A DNA stretch of 32,318 nucleotides from Propionivibrio sp. (GCF_016790145.1 NZ_JAEUOI010000205.1:1-32318), one strand, 5' to 3'. Shown: positions 1-8,279, numbered from the stretch's first letter. Made by a program: numbers and translations. Notes: a model not told the origin generated them from the letters alone.

Positions 1-356
1 GACAAGCCGACTCCGACATTGCCACGGGAGCCACGGTTCTTGTCGTGAGCGCGTTCGATTTCGGGGGGCGGAGAACGATCTCCAGAGGAATCATCAGAAA
101 CGCCTGATGGGGCACGCCCATAAGCTTCTCTTTCCCCGGACGGGGATCGTTGGCCACCCCCGCCACCAAATGGGAAACCGCCAATGGAGATGGAGAAACC
201 CCCGCCCAGGGTCGGACTGGAGTCAGGAGCGGCCACTCGTTCAACCTGGCAGGTGGGAGTAATTCTCGGGTTGTCAGCCGTTTGCGCCGCCACCCCGCCA
301 GCGCTCGCCACCTGAAGCAGAATGAGGAGGAAAAAGTAAGCTTGCTGGCTTTTCAT
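1..356 (-). CDS. Secreted glycine-rich hypothetical protein (partial, runs off the left edge)
   Basis: An open frame on the minus strand starts at ATG 356-354 and has no stop for 118 codons before the window edge, so the C-terminus is missing. The start is well supported: a GAGGAGAC ribosome binding site lies about 5 bases upstream (rc of 361-368). The N-terminus reads as a Sec signal peptide: MKSQQ, a hydrophobic run of leucine, isoleucine and phenylalanine, then a small-residue region ending AGGVAAQ near residue 26. The predicted mature part has one cysteine, then a glycine-rich stretch around residues 50-67 (SPTLGGGF, GGFPFGGGGG), then a Ser/Pro/Arg/Asp-rich polar segment. I recognise no family. 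The protein is probably periplasmic, outer-membrane-associated or secreted. No function is assigned. Confidence 0.55.
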   Translation of the reverse strand, partial: MKSQQAYFFLLILLQVASAGGVAAQTADNPRITPTCQVERVAAPDSSPTLGGGFSISIGGFPFGGGGGQRSPSGEREAYGRAPSGVSDDSSGDRSPPPEIERAHDKNRGSRGNVGVGL

Positions 357-922
357 GGGCGTCTCCTCGATTAATAGTCTCTCACGCCGCGCATCAGGGT
401 CGCCGGGCGCGACGGAATACTGCCCTCATTGATGGAATAGGAAAGGCAAACCGGTAAAAAGTTCTTCCGGCGCGCTCTGCAATACCCGCCCGAAGGACGT
501 TCCGCGTAATATACGGCTTCCCAACAGCATTTCTCCCATCACAAGACACAATGGCCGACCCGAACTGCTGGCTCGGTGGGCGAGGTCGGGGGGCACTCGA
601 TGAAAATCTATAGCAGTGCAGAGGTGGAATCGTTTGCCTCAACGACAGGGCCGTACTTTGCTGTGCAGGCAGTAGCAGTGGCGCGTGGCCCCCGCTCAAC
701 TGCATCGGATAGTCGATTCCAATATGATTGAGCATGACTTCAAGAAATCAAAGGTACACAACCGCAAGCCAATTAATACAAGCATCTTCAAGTCTGATTC
801 CGTGGAAATCATTGATCATGAGGGTCTCAAAGATCGCCAATGGGAATGCCTTGCAGACCGATTCAAACATGATCCGCAATTCTTTGCGACAATAACTCCA
901 TTCGTAAATCAGGCACATCGTC
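357..922. other. Intergenic region without a convincing gene
   Basis: About 570 bases separate the divergent secreted protein and the SNF2 helicase. Open frames exist on both strands, but none has a good ribosome binding site with a recognisable protein. The best is a plus-strand frame from ATG 724 to 939 (71 codons). It would overlap the first 17 bases of the helicase gene and has natural-looking composition but no clear Shine-Dalgarno sequence. Composition changes from GC-rich (about 390-700) to AT-richer (about 700-920), which fits a promoter-bearing spacer or the remnant of a decayed gene. I see no RNA gene or repeat here. Confidence 0.4.
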
Positions 923-3412
923 ATGAAAGCCAAACTTAAACCCGGCAAAGCCAGAGAACCCAAACTATCGCGCACACACGCCCCGAGCGATCTTGATCCG
1001 CTTGTCTGGCAGCGCGCACTGCGACGGCAGTTCGGGCGTGAGCAGGCGTTCGGACTGGAAAACATCGGTTCTGAGCCTTTCTTTTCCGAGTTTCGTGTAA
1101 GCAACCCGCAATCGAATACCCGCTATCGCGTGGCGATCCGTGGTCAGCGACCCGGCGACAACTTCTGCGCCTGCCCTGATTATTCAAGCAACGAGCTCGG
1201 CACATGCAAGCACATCGAATTTACACTGTCACGACTTGAGAAAAAGCGCGGCGCCAAAACAGCCTTCGCACGCGGCTACCAGCCGCCGTTTTCCGAAGTG
1301 TATTTGCGTAACGACGCGGCACGAACGATCCATTTTCGCGCCGGAACGGATTGCCCGCAAACGCTGCGCGAGGCGGCGGCACACGTGTTCGACGAGGCGC
1401 ACGCCTGGGTGCTTCCGGAAGCACGCTTTGATGCCCTGGAGCCCTTCCTGAAGAGCGTGGCCCAAAGTGGTCACGAACTGCGCGCCTACGACGATGCACT
1501 TGACTTTGTTGCCGGCCAGCGCGACGCAGTGCGCCGGGCGACCGCGCTGGATAGCATCTTCCCGAATGCCACAGATGATCCGCACCTGAAAAAGCTGCTT
1601 AAAGTGCCGCTCTATCCCTATCAGGCCGAGGGCGCCTTGTTTGCCGTGCGTGCCGGTCGAGTGTTGATCGGCGACGAGATGGGGCTGGGCAAGACCATCC
1701 AGGCCATCGCGGCCGCGGAGATCCTGGCGCGACATTTTGGTGTTTCGCGTGTGCTGGTGATCTGCCCGACTTCTCTTAAGTATCAATGGCAGAGCGAGAT
1801 GTCCCGCTTTTCCGGTCGCCAGGCGCGGGTTCTCGCCGGTGGCCGGGCACTGCGGCAGAAGGACTACGCGATTGAAGACTTCTGCAAGATCACCAACTAT
1901 GAAAAGCTCAAGCCCGATTTCGATCTGATCTCCGCCTGGGCACCGGAACTGGTAATCGTCGACGAAGCGCAGCGCGTGAAGAACTGGAATACCATTGCCG
2001 CACGTGCGCTCAAGCGCATCGACAGCCCCTATGCCATCGTGTTGACCGGTACGCCTCTGGAAAACAAGCTGGAGGAGTTGATCTCGATTGTCCAGTTCGT
2101 CGACCAGCACCGGCTAGGCCCGACCTGGAAACTGCTGAACGAGCATCAGATCAAGGATGAAACCGGCCGCGTAACCGGTTACACCAAGCTGGAGAAAATT
2201 GGTGACACGCTGTCGCCGATCATGATTCGCCGCCGCAAGAGTGAAGTGCTGCAGCAGTTGCCGGAACGCACCGACCAGAATTTGCTGGTGCCGATGACCG
2301 AAATGCAGATGAACTGTCATCAGGAAAACGCCGACATCGTTGCGAAAATTGTCAAGCGCTGGCGCAGGATGAAATTTCTCTCGGAGCAGGATCAGCGGCG
2401 GCTGACCTGTGCGCTGCAGAACATGCGCATGTCGTGCAACAGCACCTATCTGCTCGACCAGGAAAGCGACCATGGCGTCAAGGCCGACGAACTGGCCGCG
2501 CTTTTCGACGAGTTGTTCGCCCAGCCGGAAGCCAAGGCGGTAGTATTCTCGCAATGGACGCGCACCCACGATATCGTCATTCGCCGGCTGGAGACGCGCG
2601 GAATCGGCTATGTCAGTTTCCACGGTGGCGTACCCTCGGAGAAACGGCCGGCACTGGTCGAGCGTTTCCGCGACGATCCGGCATGTCGCGTCTTCCTGTC
2701 GACCGACGCCGGCAGCACTGGACTCAATCTGCAACACGCCTCAACTCTGGTCAACATGGACTTGCCGTGGAACCCGGCGATCCTCGAACAACGCATTTCG
2801 CGAATCCACCGCATGGGGCAGAAGCGACCGGTACAGATCGTCAATTTCGTCGCCAAGGGCACCATCGAGGAAGGCATGCTCTCCGTGCTGGCGTTCAAGC
2901 GATCCCTGTCGGCTGGAATCCTCGACGGTGCCAGCGGCGAGATTTCATTCGGTGGCTCGCGTCTGAACCGCTTCATGAAGGACGTGGAAAATGTCACCGG
3001 CCACATGGGTGAGGGCGAACTCGTACTACCGGCAGAAGAAATGACTAACGTCGTAGCTGCCGAAGCCGCGTCGGAGAAGGGAGTCAAGGACGAAATGCAA
3101 GTCGTCGGCACTGCCGAGGCGTTTGCGTCTGCCAGTGCTGGTCAGACGACGCCAGCGGCGACCCAGGAAAGCGCTCACTTTGGTGCCAGCGACCCTTGGG
3201 ACGCCTTGTTGCAAGTTGGCGCCCAGTTCGTGTCTGCACTGGCGGCGTCTGGCGATGCGGCGGGCTCGACTCATCCCTGGATCGAGCGCGATCCGGCAAG
3301 CGGCGCGCGCAGCCTCAAGGTACTGTTGCCGCCGCCGGAAACCGCAAGACGAATCGCCGATACGCTGCTGTTGCTGGCCGAAGCTTTGCGGGGAAACCGG
3401 CCTGGAAACTAA
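923..3412 (+). CDS. SNF2-family DNA-dependent ATPase/helicase with SWIM zinc finger
   Basis: An 829-residue Swi2/Snf2-type superfamily 2 ATPase, expected to translocate on double-stranded DNA and remodel or displace bound proteins. A SWIM zinc-binding motif near the N-terminus has the CxC-x10-CxH pattern (C82, C84, C95, H97) and probably aids nucleic-acid or protein binding. The ATPase core is complete: Walker A GDEMGLGKT at 250-258, a DEAQ box at 347-350, a TGTPLENK motif III, an STDAGSTGLNLQ motif V, and QRISRIHRMGQ motif VI with its arginine fingers at 623-633. The last 110 or so residues are low-complexity and Ala/Gly-rich, ending in a short helical segment. ATG 923 has only a weak ribosome binding site. 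Proteins of this architecture are widespread in bacteria, but their biological role is poorly defined. The next gene follows after 65 bases and need not share its function. Confidence 0.93.
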   Translation: MKAKLKPGKAREPKLSRTHAPSDLDPLVWQRALRRQFGREQAFGLENIGSEPFFSEFRVSNPQSNTRYRVAIRGQRPGDNFCACPDYSSNELGTCKHIEFTLSRLEKKRGAKTAFARGYQPPFSEVYLRNDAARTIHFRAGTDCPQTLREAAAHVFDEAHAWVLPEARFDALEPFLKSVAQSGHELRAYDDALDFVAGQRDAVRRATALDSIFPNATDDPHLKKLLKVPLYPYQAEGALFAVRAGRVLIGDEMGLGKTIQAIAAAEILARHFGVSRVLVICPTSLKYQWQSEMSRFSGRQARVLAGGRALRQKDYAIEDFCKITNYEKLKPDFDLISAWAPELVIVDEAQRVKNWNTIAARALKRIDSPYAIVLTGTPLENKLEELISIVQFVDQHRLGPTWKLLNEHQIKDETGRVTGYTKLEKIGDTLSPIMIRRRKSEVLQQLPERTDQNLLVPMTEMQMNCHQENADIVAKIVKRWRRMKFLSEQDQRRLTCALQNMRMSCNSTYLLDQESDHGVKADELAALFDELFAQPEAKAVVFSQWTRTHDIVIRRLETRGIGYVSFHGGVPSEKRPALVERFRDDPACRVFLSTDAGSTGLNLQHASTLVNMDLPWNPAILEQRISRIHRMGQKRPVQIVNFVAKGTIEEGMLSVLAFKRSLSAGILDGASGEISFGGSRLNRFMKDVENVTGHMGEGELVLPAEEMTNVVAAEAASEKGVKDEMQVVGTAEAFASASAGQTTPAATQESAHFGASDPWDALLQVGAQFVSALAASGDAAGSTHPWIERDPASGARSLKVLLPPPETARRIADTLLLLAEALRGNRPGN

Positions 3413-3477
3413 ATCGTACATCTGGCAAGCTTTCTGAAATACAGGGTAAAACCTTATTATGACAAAAGGAAATCAAT

Positions 3478-3981
3478 ATGACTCTTTCAATGTACAACTC
3501 TTCAGTTCCTGCCTTGAAACGAATGCTGAGCAGTCTTGCAGGCATTCTTGGAAAAACGGCAGAGCACGCCGCAAGCAAGAAGATTGATCCCGGCGTATTC
3601 ATCAATGCGCGCTTGTTTCCCGACATGTTCCCCCTGTCCAGGCAAATTCAGATTGTTACCGACCAGGCCAAAGGGTGTGCGGCACGCCTTGGCGGTGTTG
3701 ACATCCCCAAGTTCGAAGATGACGAAACAAGTTTTGAAGAGTTACAGATGCGCATTGCCAAAACCATCGCCTTTCTGGACAGCTTCAAGGCGCACCAGAT
3801 TGATGGTAGCGAGGAGCGCGACATCGTGTTGCAGCTTCATGAAACCAGGCTGCAATTCAAGGGCCAGGATTATCTACACAACTGGGTGCTGCCCAATTTC
3901 TATTTCCATGCCACTACGGCATACAACATCCTGCGCCACAATGGTGTCGATATCGGGAAAAAGGATTTTCTGGGCGGTTGA
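3478..3981 (+). CDS. DUF1993 family protein
   Basis: A 167-residue soluble protein matching the DUF1993 family as I know it: an N-terminal MTLSMYNSSVPALKRML helix, an internal DQAKGCAARL segment, and a C-terminal LPNFYFHATTAYNILRHNGVDIGKKDFLG signature. The family is predicted to be a DinB-like four-helix bundle. Its biochemical role is unknown, and a metal- or thiol-linked function is only speculation. ATG 3478 has an AAAAGGAAA ribosome binding site about 6 bases upstream. It is in the same orientation as the helicase, 65 bases downstream. It ends about 60 bases before the convergent DUF1415 gene, with no obvious terminator between them. Confidence 0.85.
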   Translation: MTLSMYNSSVPALKRMLSSLAGILGKTAEHAASKKIDPGVFINARLFPDMFPLSRQIQIVTDQAKGCAARLGGVDIPKFEDDETSFEELQMRIAKTIAFLDSFKAHQIDGSEERDIVLQLHETRLQFKGQDYLHNWVLPNFYFHATTAYNILRHNGVDIGKKDFLGG

Positions 3982-4043
3982 TGGCGGCTGGCGGATTGAC
4001 GAAGTTTGGCTTGCGACGGGCCATAGTAACCCTGCTTTCCGGA

Positions 4044-4610
4044 TTACTTCGCCGCATCGACATCGAGCGCCCGCCAGCCTTCGATCCCGATGCGTTCAAG
4101 CGTTTCGATATTGCGTTCGTAGATTCTGGCCGCCTCGGGGAAAGCCGCTATGGCACGATCGAGGCTCGCCTCGCGGATCAGGTGAAGCGTGGGGTAGGGC
4201 GCACGATTGGTGTAATTGCCGAGGTCACCGGGTTTTGCATCGGAAAAGCAGTAATCCGGATGAAAATGGGCCACCTGCATGGTGCCAACCAGTCCCTGCA
4301 TACGTACCGCCACCTCCACCAGATCGAGAAAATCGGTGAAGTCATCAAAATGACCAAGCACATACGGGTGGATGAGCAGTGTGGTGTCTGTTACCTCTGG
4401 CGATACCTTCGACAGATAGTGCAACTCCCGATCAAGATCGGTGAGCAACGTGTAACCGTCGGTGGCCTCGCTGACCACGAAGCGCACCTGTTTCTTCACA
4501 TGAACCCCCTTGGCGAAGGGACAGAGATAGAGGCCGATCACTACACGCTCAAGCCACTTGCGGGTGGCGGCGATGGCTTCTTCAGTGGAGGGGGATGGCA
4601 TGCTGTTCAT
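4044..4610 (-). CDS. DUF1415 family protein
   Basis: A protein of about 188 residues on the minus strand that I recognise as DUF1415. Conserved features are an N-terminal helix with WLERVVIGLYLCPFAKG, a VRFVVS strand, the TTLLIHPYVL segment, and a histidine-rich FHPDYCFSD region followed by NRAPYPTLHLIRE near the C-terminus. The conserved Cys and His residues hint at an enzyme or metal site, but the family's function is not established. The frame is open up to ATG 4661. I chose ATG 4610 (MNSMPSPSTEE) because the family similarity begins just after it and the extra 17 residues are a low-complexity Ser/Thr run. None of the candidate starts has a strong ribosome binding site, so the start is uncertain. 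Confidence 0.85.
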   Translation of the reverse strand: MNSMPSPSTEEAIAATRKWLERVVIGLYLCPFAKGVHVKKQVRFVVSEATDGYTLLTDLDRELHYLSKVSPEVTDTTLLIHPYVLGHFDDFTDFLDLVEVAVRMQGLVGTMQVAHFHPDYCFSDAKPGDLGNYTNRAPYPTLHLIREASLDRAIAAFPEAARIYERNIETLERIGIEGWRALDVDAAK

Positions 4611-4686
4611 GGTTGTTCTGGTCGTTGAGGAGGCGCTCGACGTTGAGTTTGCCAAGCACATTGAGTGTTTTATTTTGATTGGCGAG

Positions 4687-4764
4687 CCACCATGACAATT
4701 GCCCCAACTTGTATCAGGCTATGAAGATAGCTTTATGGTGGTGTATTCTAACGCCTTGGGGCAA
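4687..4764. repeat. Two interleaved inverted repeats (pseudoknot-like topology)
   Basis: Arm A is CCACCAT at 4687-4693, with its complement ATGGTGG at 4735-4741. Arm B is TTGCCCCAA at 4699-4707, with its complement TTGGGGCAA at 4756-4764. The order A-B-A'-B' means the two stems (7 and 9 bp) cross, as in an H-type pseudoknot, if both form in one RNA. The element lies between the tRNA-Asn terminator and the start of the DUF1415 gene, so on the minus strand it would sit in that gene's leader. Short repeats of this kind can arise by chance, so function is not claimed. Confidence 0.3.
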
Positions 4765-4821
4765 AAGGATCTGGGGATCTGAAAATGATTGGGCACAGAA
4801 TGGGCACGGTGCACAATAAAC

Positions 4822-4854
4822 AAAAAACCTCGCAAGTCGAAAAACTTGCGAGGT
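4822..4854 (-). terminator. Intrinsic terminator of tRNA-Asn
   Basis: A perfect 11-bp stem (4827-4837 with 4844-4854) closes a 6-base loop. On the minus strand it is followed directly by a run of T residues (rc of 4822-4827). It lies 11 bases downstream of the tRNA 3' end, so it is the natural end of that transcript. Confidence 0.9.
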
Positions 4855-4865
4855 CTTGTGATTAC

Positions 4866-4941
4866 TGGCTCCTCGACCTGGGCTCGAACCAGGGACCTAC
4901 GGATTAACAGTCCGGCGCTCTACCAACTGAGCTATCGAGGA
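4866..4941 (-). tRNA. tRNA-Asn (anticodon GTT)
   Basis: On the minus strand this reads as a complete 76-base tRNA with an encoded CCA end. The 7-bp acceptor stem is perfectly paired (TCCTCGA with TCGAGGA). The D-arm AGTTGGTA and the T-loop GGTTCGAGCC are canonical. The anticodon loop CTGTTAA carries GTT at window positions 4908-4906, which decodes AAC/AAU. One oddity is the top pair of the anticodon stem, which reads C27-U43 and is therefore a mismatch. It has its own promoter upstream and terminator downstream, so it is a single-gene transcription unit. Confidence 0.97.
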
Positions 4942-4955
4942 ACAACGAAGCGCGC

Positions 4956-4984
4956 ATTCTAGACATTCACCACCCTTTCGTCAA
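4956..4984 (-). promoter_or_regulatory. Sigma70 promoter of tRNA-Asn
   Basis: On the minus strand the -35 element is TTGACG (rc of 4979-4984). A 17-base spacer separates it from the -10 element TAGAAT (rc of 4956-4961). The sequence after the -10 is GCGCGC, a GC-rich discriminator typical of stable-RNA promoters under stringent (ppGpp) control. Transcription would start about 8 bases before the mature tRNA 5' end. Confidence 0.8.
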
Positions 4985-4998
4985 CAAACTGACCGCAA

Positions 4999-6840
4999 AT
5001 GGATCCCGATCTCATCTATTCCAAAACAGCCTCTGGCGAGGAGGCAATGCATCAGCGCACACGGGTCATGCAAAGAAATGTGCGCATGGTTCTGATCCTG
5101 GTTGACAGTCAATCAACAGTTGCTGATCTGTGTCTTAAAACAGGTAATCCACAGCTTACGGAAAACGCTTTGCGCGACCTGGAAAAAGGCGGATTTATTG
5201 AGCCACGTGTTGAACAGGATTCACTCTGGGGGGAGAGTAAAAAGGTTGCCCAGGAAATACGTGAAGCGGCGATAAACAAGGCAATCCAGATTTCATCTCC
5301 TGGGGCAGTTGGTGTTGTAGAGTCATCTGTATCTGATAGCCCAGTATCTATAGACCCCGTGCTTGATCACCTTGCAGAAAGCGATTCATCGAAATCGCAG
5401 CTCCCTCTTTCGTCAATGCATTCCATGCAAGTCAGTGGTGCAAATTATCCGGTTTTTTCGCAAGAAGACACGCAAAAGTTATCTGAAAAGCAATCAACAC
5501 TTGGCCAAGTAGCAAAACCGTCCTTTCTTGAACGACTTAAAACGCTTTTAGCGAATGCGCGTCAGAAAAATCACGATGCCATTTCGATCAAACCAATACG
5601 TCGTGGCCAGAAATTTGCGATGAGTTGGTCACTGATTGCAGTCTTCGTTTTTTTTGGCACGCTTGGGCTTGCCTATTTGACGATTCTCTTCTTCCCTTAC
5701 GACAGCTTCCTGCCTGATGTTGAAGTTGCCTTCGCACAGGCCACTGGGCGACCGGTCAAGGTCGGGTCAATGCGCGTTGACGTTTATCCCAAAACCGGTT
5801 TGCTGCTCGGCAATGTACGCATCGGTACAGACAAGGACGAAATTCGCATCGCTGAGCTACGCCTTATGCCAGTGATCGGATCACTGATCATGGGGAAAAA
5901 AACCTTTCGCGAGACTACGCTGAGTGGCGTGTCGCTCCCTGCTGAACTTATTGCCGGTCTGCCCAGTGTTTTTGTAGCCTTGTCAAAGCCAACAACCCGT
6001 GTGAGTGTTAACCAAATCCGCTTTGAGAAAACCGAGGTTTCATTTGGCGGGCTTGGTTTTTCCGGCATGGAAGGCGAGGCCAGGCGATCTGAGGATGGTT
6101 TGTTCCAGTCCCTGAAATTGCGAACTCCCGATCAAAGCTTGAGCTTTGAGGCTAAACCGATGGCGCAGGGACTTGAAGTGGCTCTGGAAGGCTTTGGATG
6201 GCACCCGTCGCAAGGTTCTCCTTTCCTTTTTGATTCGGTCAATCTGAATGGATCAATTGCGAACGGGGTATTCACGATCAGAAGTATGGAACTGCGACTT
6301 TTTGACGGATTGATTCAGGGTGTGGCTGTACTACAGGCGGATAAACAGCCGAGCATCTCAGGCGAGATTGTATTTGAACGGGTCAATACCGCTCGGTTGG
6401 GCAACGCTATGGGGTTCGGAGAGAAATTTACAGGGGGGATCACTGGGAAATTGAAATTTTCGTCAACGACCGATTCATGGGCAACGATCTTTTCAGCGAT
6501 CAACGCCGAGGGTAATTTTACCGTTCGCCGAGGAAGCATTCGCGGTATTGACCTCGCCGAGGCGGTGCGTCGTGTTTCCAATATGTCTGTACAAGGAGGG
6601 GCAACCCTGTTTGAACAGTTGTCGGGAAGCGTCAACTTCACACCAACGAGCTATCAGTTCAATGGATTGATTCTGGACTCCGGTTTGATGCAATCCACCG
6701 GTCAAATCGAAGTCAGCAAGAAACTGGAAATACGCGGAAAGATGGTGCTGCAGATGCTTGGAACCGCGAATCAGACGCGCGTTCCCGTCACCATTAGCGG
6801 GCTGCTAGATGCACCCGTACTGCAGGTTGGAAATAAATGA
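4999..6840 (+). CDS. Membrane protein: N-terminal winged-helix-like domain fused to AsmA-type domain
   Basis: A 613-residue protein in three parts. Residues 1-75 look like a small cytoplasmic winged-helix-like module (SKTASGEEA, QRNVRMVLILVD, then NALRDLEKGGFIEP). A polar, Ser-rich linker follows to about residue 205. One membrane helix spans about residues 210-232 (start MSWSLIAVFVFFG). The rest resembles the AsmA family: an early ATGRPVKVGSMRVDVYP repeat, then GGITGKLKFSS, LSGSVNFTPTSYQFNGL and LMQSTGQIEVSKKLEIRG near the C-terminus. AsmA-like proteins are long beta-rich periplasmic proteins linked to lipid transport and outer-membrane homeostasis. ATG 4999 is preferred because MDPDLIYSKTASGEEA resembles related N-termini as I recall them. 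ATG 5047, preceded by GAGGAGG, is an alternative. The gene is divergent from tRNA-Asn and stands alone. Confidence 0.75.
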   Translation: MDPDLIYSKTASGEEAMHQRTRVMQRNVRMVLILVDSQSTVADLCLKTGNPQLTENALRDLEKGGFIEPRVEQDSLWGESKKVAQEIREAAINKAIQISSPGAVGVVESSVSDSPVSIDPVLDHLAESDSSKSQLPLSSMHSMQVSGANYPVFSQEDTQKLSEKQSTLGQVAKPSFLERLKTLLANARQKNHDAISIKPIRRGQKFAMSWSLIAVFVFFGTLGLAYLTILFFPYDSFLPDVEVAFAQATGRPVKVGSMRVDVYPKTGLLLGNVRIGTDKDEIRIAELRLMPVIGSLIMGKKTFRETTLSGVSLPAELIAGLPSVFVALSKPTTRVSVNQIRFEKTEVSFGGLGFSGMEGEARRSEDGLFQSLKLRTPDQSLSFEAKPMAQGLEVALEGFGWHPSQGSPFLFDSVNLNGSIANGVFTIRSMELRLFDGLIQGVAVLQADKQPSISGEIVFERVNTARLGNAMGFGEKFTGGITGKLKFSSTTDSWATIFSAINAEGNFTVRRGSIRGIDLAEAVRRVSNMSVQGGATLFEQLSGSVNFTPTSYQFNGLILDSGLMQSTGQIEVSKKLEIRGKMVLQMLGTANQTRVPVTISGLLDAPVLQVGNK

Positions 6841-6856
6841 TCAACGCTGCCGCAAT

Positions 6857-6883
6857 CGAAAAACCCGGAGCCGGGCGTTTTCG
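6857..6883. terminator. Bidirectional terminator-like hairpin
   Basis: A CCCG/CGGG stem with a short loop (6864-6875) is flanked by an A-run on the left (CGAAAAA) and a T-run on the right (GTTTTCG), which can extend the stem through a small internal loop. It sits between the converging AsmA-like gene and aminotransferase gene and could end transcripts from both sides. Confidence 0.65.
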
Positions 6884-6901
6884 AATCGACTACTCAACAA
6901 C

Positions 6902-8104
6902 TCATAGAACGGTGGCGATTGCTTCGGCCACATAGTCGATGTTGCTGGTATTCAGTGCAGCCAGGCAGATACGACCGGTACTGACGGCATAAATCCCGAA
7001 CTCGCTTTGCAGGCGATCAACCTGTTCAGCAGAAAGACCGGTGTAAGAAAACATGCCGCGCTGTTTGATGACAAACGAAAAATCCTGTGCTGTGCCCCTG
7101 GACTTCAGTTTTTCAACCAGGCTGCTGCGCATGGCACGGATACGGTTGCGCATGACGGCCAGTTCCTCTTCCCACATCTGTCGCAGTTCCGGACTGGAGA
7201 GCACCGCCGCAACCACCGCACCGCCATGGGTCGGCGGGTTGGAATAGTTGGTCCGGATGACACGCTTGATTTGCGATAGTACGCGTGCAGATTCGTCTTT
7301 GCTTGCAGTAACAATCGACAGGGCACCAACGCGCTCACCGTAGAGCGAGAATGACTTGGAGAATGAGCTTGCGACGAAAAACTGCAGGCCGGAAGCGGCG
7401 AACAGATTGAGCGCCAGCGCATCTTCGGAGATACCATCGGCAAAACCCTGATAGGCCATATCGATGAAAGGCACCAGACCGCGCGTGCGTATGGCTTCAA
7501 TGGCTTCCCGCCACTGATCCGGCGTCAGGTCGGCACCCGTCGGGTTATGGCAACAGGCGTGCAGCACAATGATCGAACCGGTGGGCAGCGAATTCAGCCT
7601 GGCTTTCATACCGTCAAAGTTCACGCTGCGAGTGCCCGCATCGTAGTAGGGGTAGTACTTCACAGGGAAACCGGCGTACTCGAAAAGGGCGAGGTGGTTC
7701 TCCCAACTCGGATCACTGATATAAACCGTGCTATCCGGTAACAGACGCTTGAGGTAGTCGGCGCCAACCTTGAGAGCGCCGGTTCCACCCAAGGCTTCGG
7801 CGGAGACTACGCGGCCTTCTCTGAGCAGATCTGAACCTTTGCCGAAGAGCAGTGTTTGTACGGCCTGGTTGTAGGCGCCCGGACCTTCAATCGGCTGGTA
7901 ACCACGTGCCGGCATGGCCTCCAGGCGCGTTTTTTCGGCCATCCTGACAGCACCGAGCAGCGGGATCTTGCCTTTGTCGTCAAAGTACACGCCGACACCC
8001 AGATTAACCTTGGTCGAGCGCGTGTCGGCGTTAAAGGATTCGTTCAGGCCGAGAATCGGGTCACGCGGGGCCATTTCAACAGCAGCGAATATCGATGAGC
8101 TCAT
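6902..8104 (-). CDS. tyrB: Aromatic-amino-acid / aspartate aminotransferase
   Basis: A 400-residue class I PLP-dependent aminotransferase (subfamily I-alpha, AspC/TyrB type). It moves the amino group between aspartate, tyrosine or phenylalanine and 2-oxoglutarate in the cytosol. The Schiff-base lysine is K250 in SSFSKSFSLYGERVGAL. Other cofactor-site motifs are CCHNPTGAD, FIDMAYQGF, and the substrate-binding arginine in STGRICLAAL near the C-terminus. Length matches the family (about 397-400). The start ATG 8104 matches the usual N-terminus, SIFAAVEMAPRDPILGL. Its ribosome binding site is weak. Sequence alone does not settle whether aspartate or aromatic substrates dominate, so the symbol is provisional. 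It is divergent from uvrB, a neighbouring arrangement I recall from other betaproteobacteria. Confidence 0.92.
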   Translation of the reverse strand: MSSSIFAAVEMAPRDPILGLNESFNADTRSTKVNLGVGVYFDDKGKIPLLGAVRMAEKTRLEAMPARGYQPIEGPGAYNQAVQTLLFGKGSDLLREGRVVSAEALGGTGALKVGADYLKRLLPDSTVYISDPSWENHLALFEYAGFPVKYYPYYDAGTRSVNFDGMKARLNSLPTGSIIVLHACCHNPTGADLTPDQWREAIEAIRTRGLVPFIDMAYQGFADGISEDALALNLFAASGLQFFVASSFSKSFSLYGERVGALSIVTASKDESARVLSQIKRVIRTNYSNPPTHGGAVVAAVLSSPELRQMWEEELAVMRNRIRAMRSSLVEKLKSRGTAQDFSFVIKQRGMFSYTGLSAEQVDRLQSEFGIYAVSTGRICLAALNTSNIDYVAEAIATVL

Positions 8105-8267
8105 GGGTAATCCAAAAATATCAAGTCAGTGTAGCGCTGAGGCGAAAGCCAGTGATGGGCTGCCATGCGCTATGCATTGCATAAGGAGATGAACCAATCC
8201 GTTACCTGCCTATCCATGAACTGTCTGAATTATGAATACGCCTGCGACGGCCAGTGCCGAAAACACG

Positions 8268-8273
8268 TAGAAT
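8268..8273 (+). promoter_or_regulatory. Candidate -10 element of uvrB
   Basis: TAGAAT lies six bases before the uvrB ATG, and its TAG is also the in-frame stop that bounds the reading frame upstream. A -35 at the usual spacing (CGACGG, 8245-8250) is poor. If this -10 is used, transcription would begin at or within a base of the start codon. No SOS (LexA) box of the CTGT-N8-ACAG type is visible in 8105-8279. Confidence 0.35.
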
Positions 8274-8279
8274 TCTATC

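Noticed and set aside
394..735. 113-codon minus-strand frame upstream of the secreted protein gene
   Set aside because: Proline/arginine-rich sequence typical of a chance frame in GC-rich DNA, with no recognisable motif.
724..939. 71-codon plus-strand frame before the SNF2 helicase with natural-looking composition, including an LKDRQWECLADRF stretch that faintly recalls transposase N-termini
   Set aside because: No ribosome binding site, overlap with the helicase start, and the resemblance is far too short to call a transposase remnant.
4780..4941. Possible integrase tail or attachment site next to tRNA-Asn
   Set aside because: No integrase gene and no duplicated tRNA 3' end. The translated-tRNA peptide seen in this region is a common artefact.
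8105..8279. Possible LexA (SOS) box ahead of uvrB around CTGTCTGAATTATG
   Set aside because: Only one half-site matches. The required ACAG half at the right spacing is missing.
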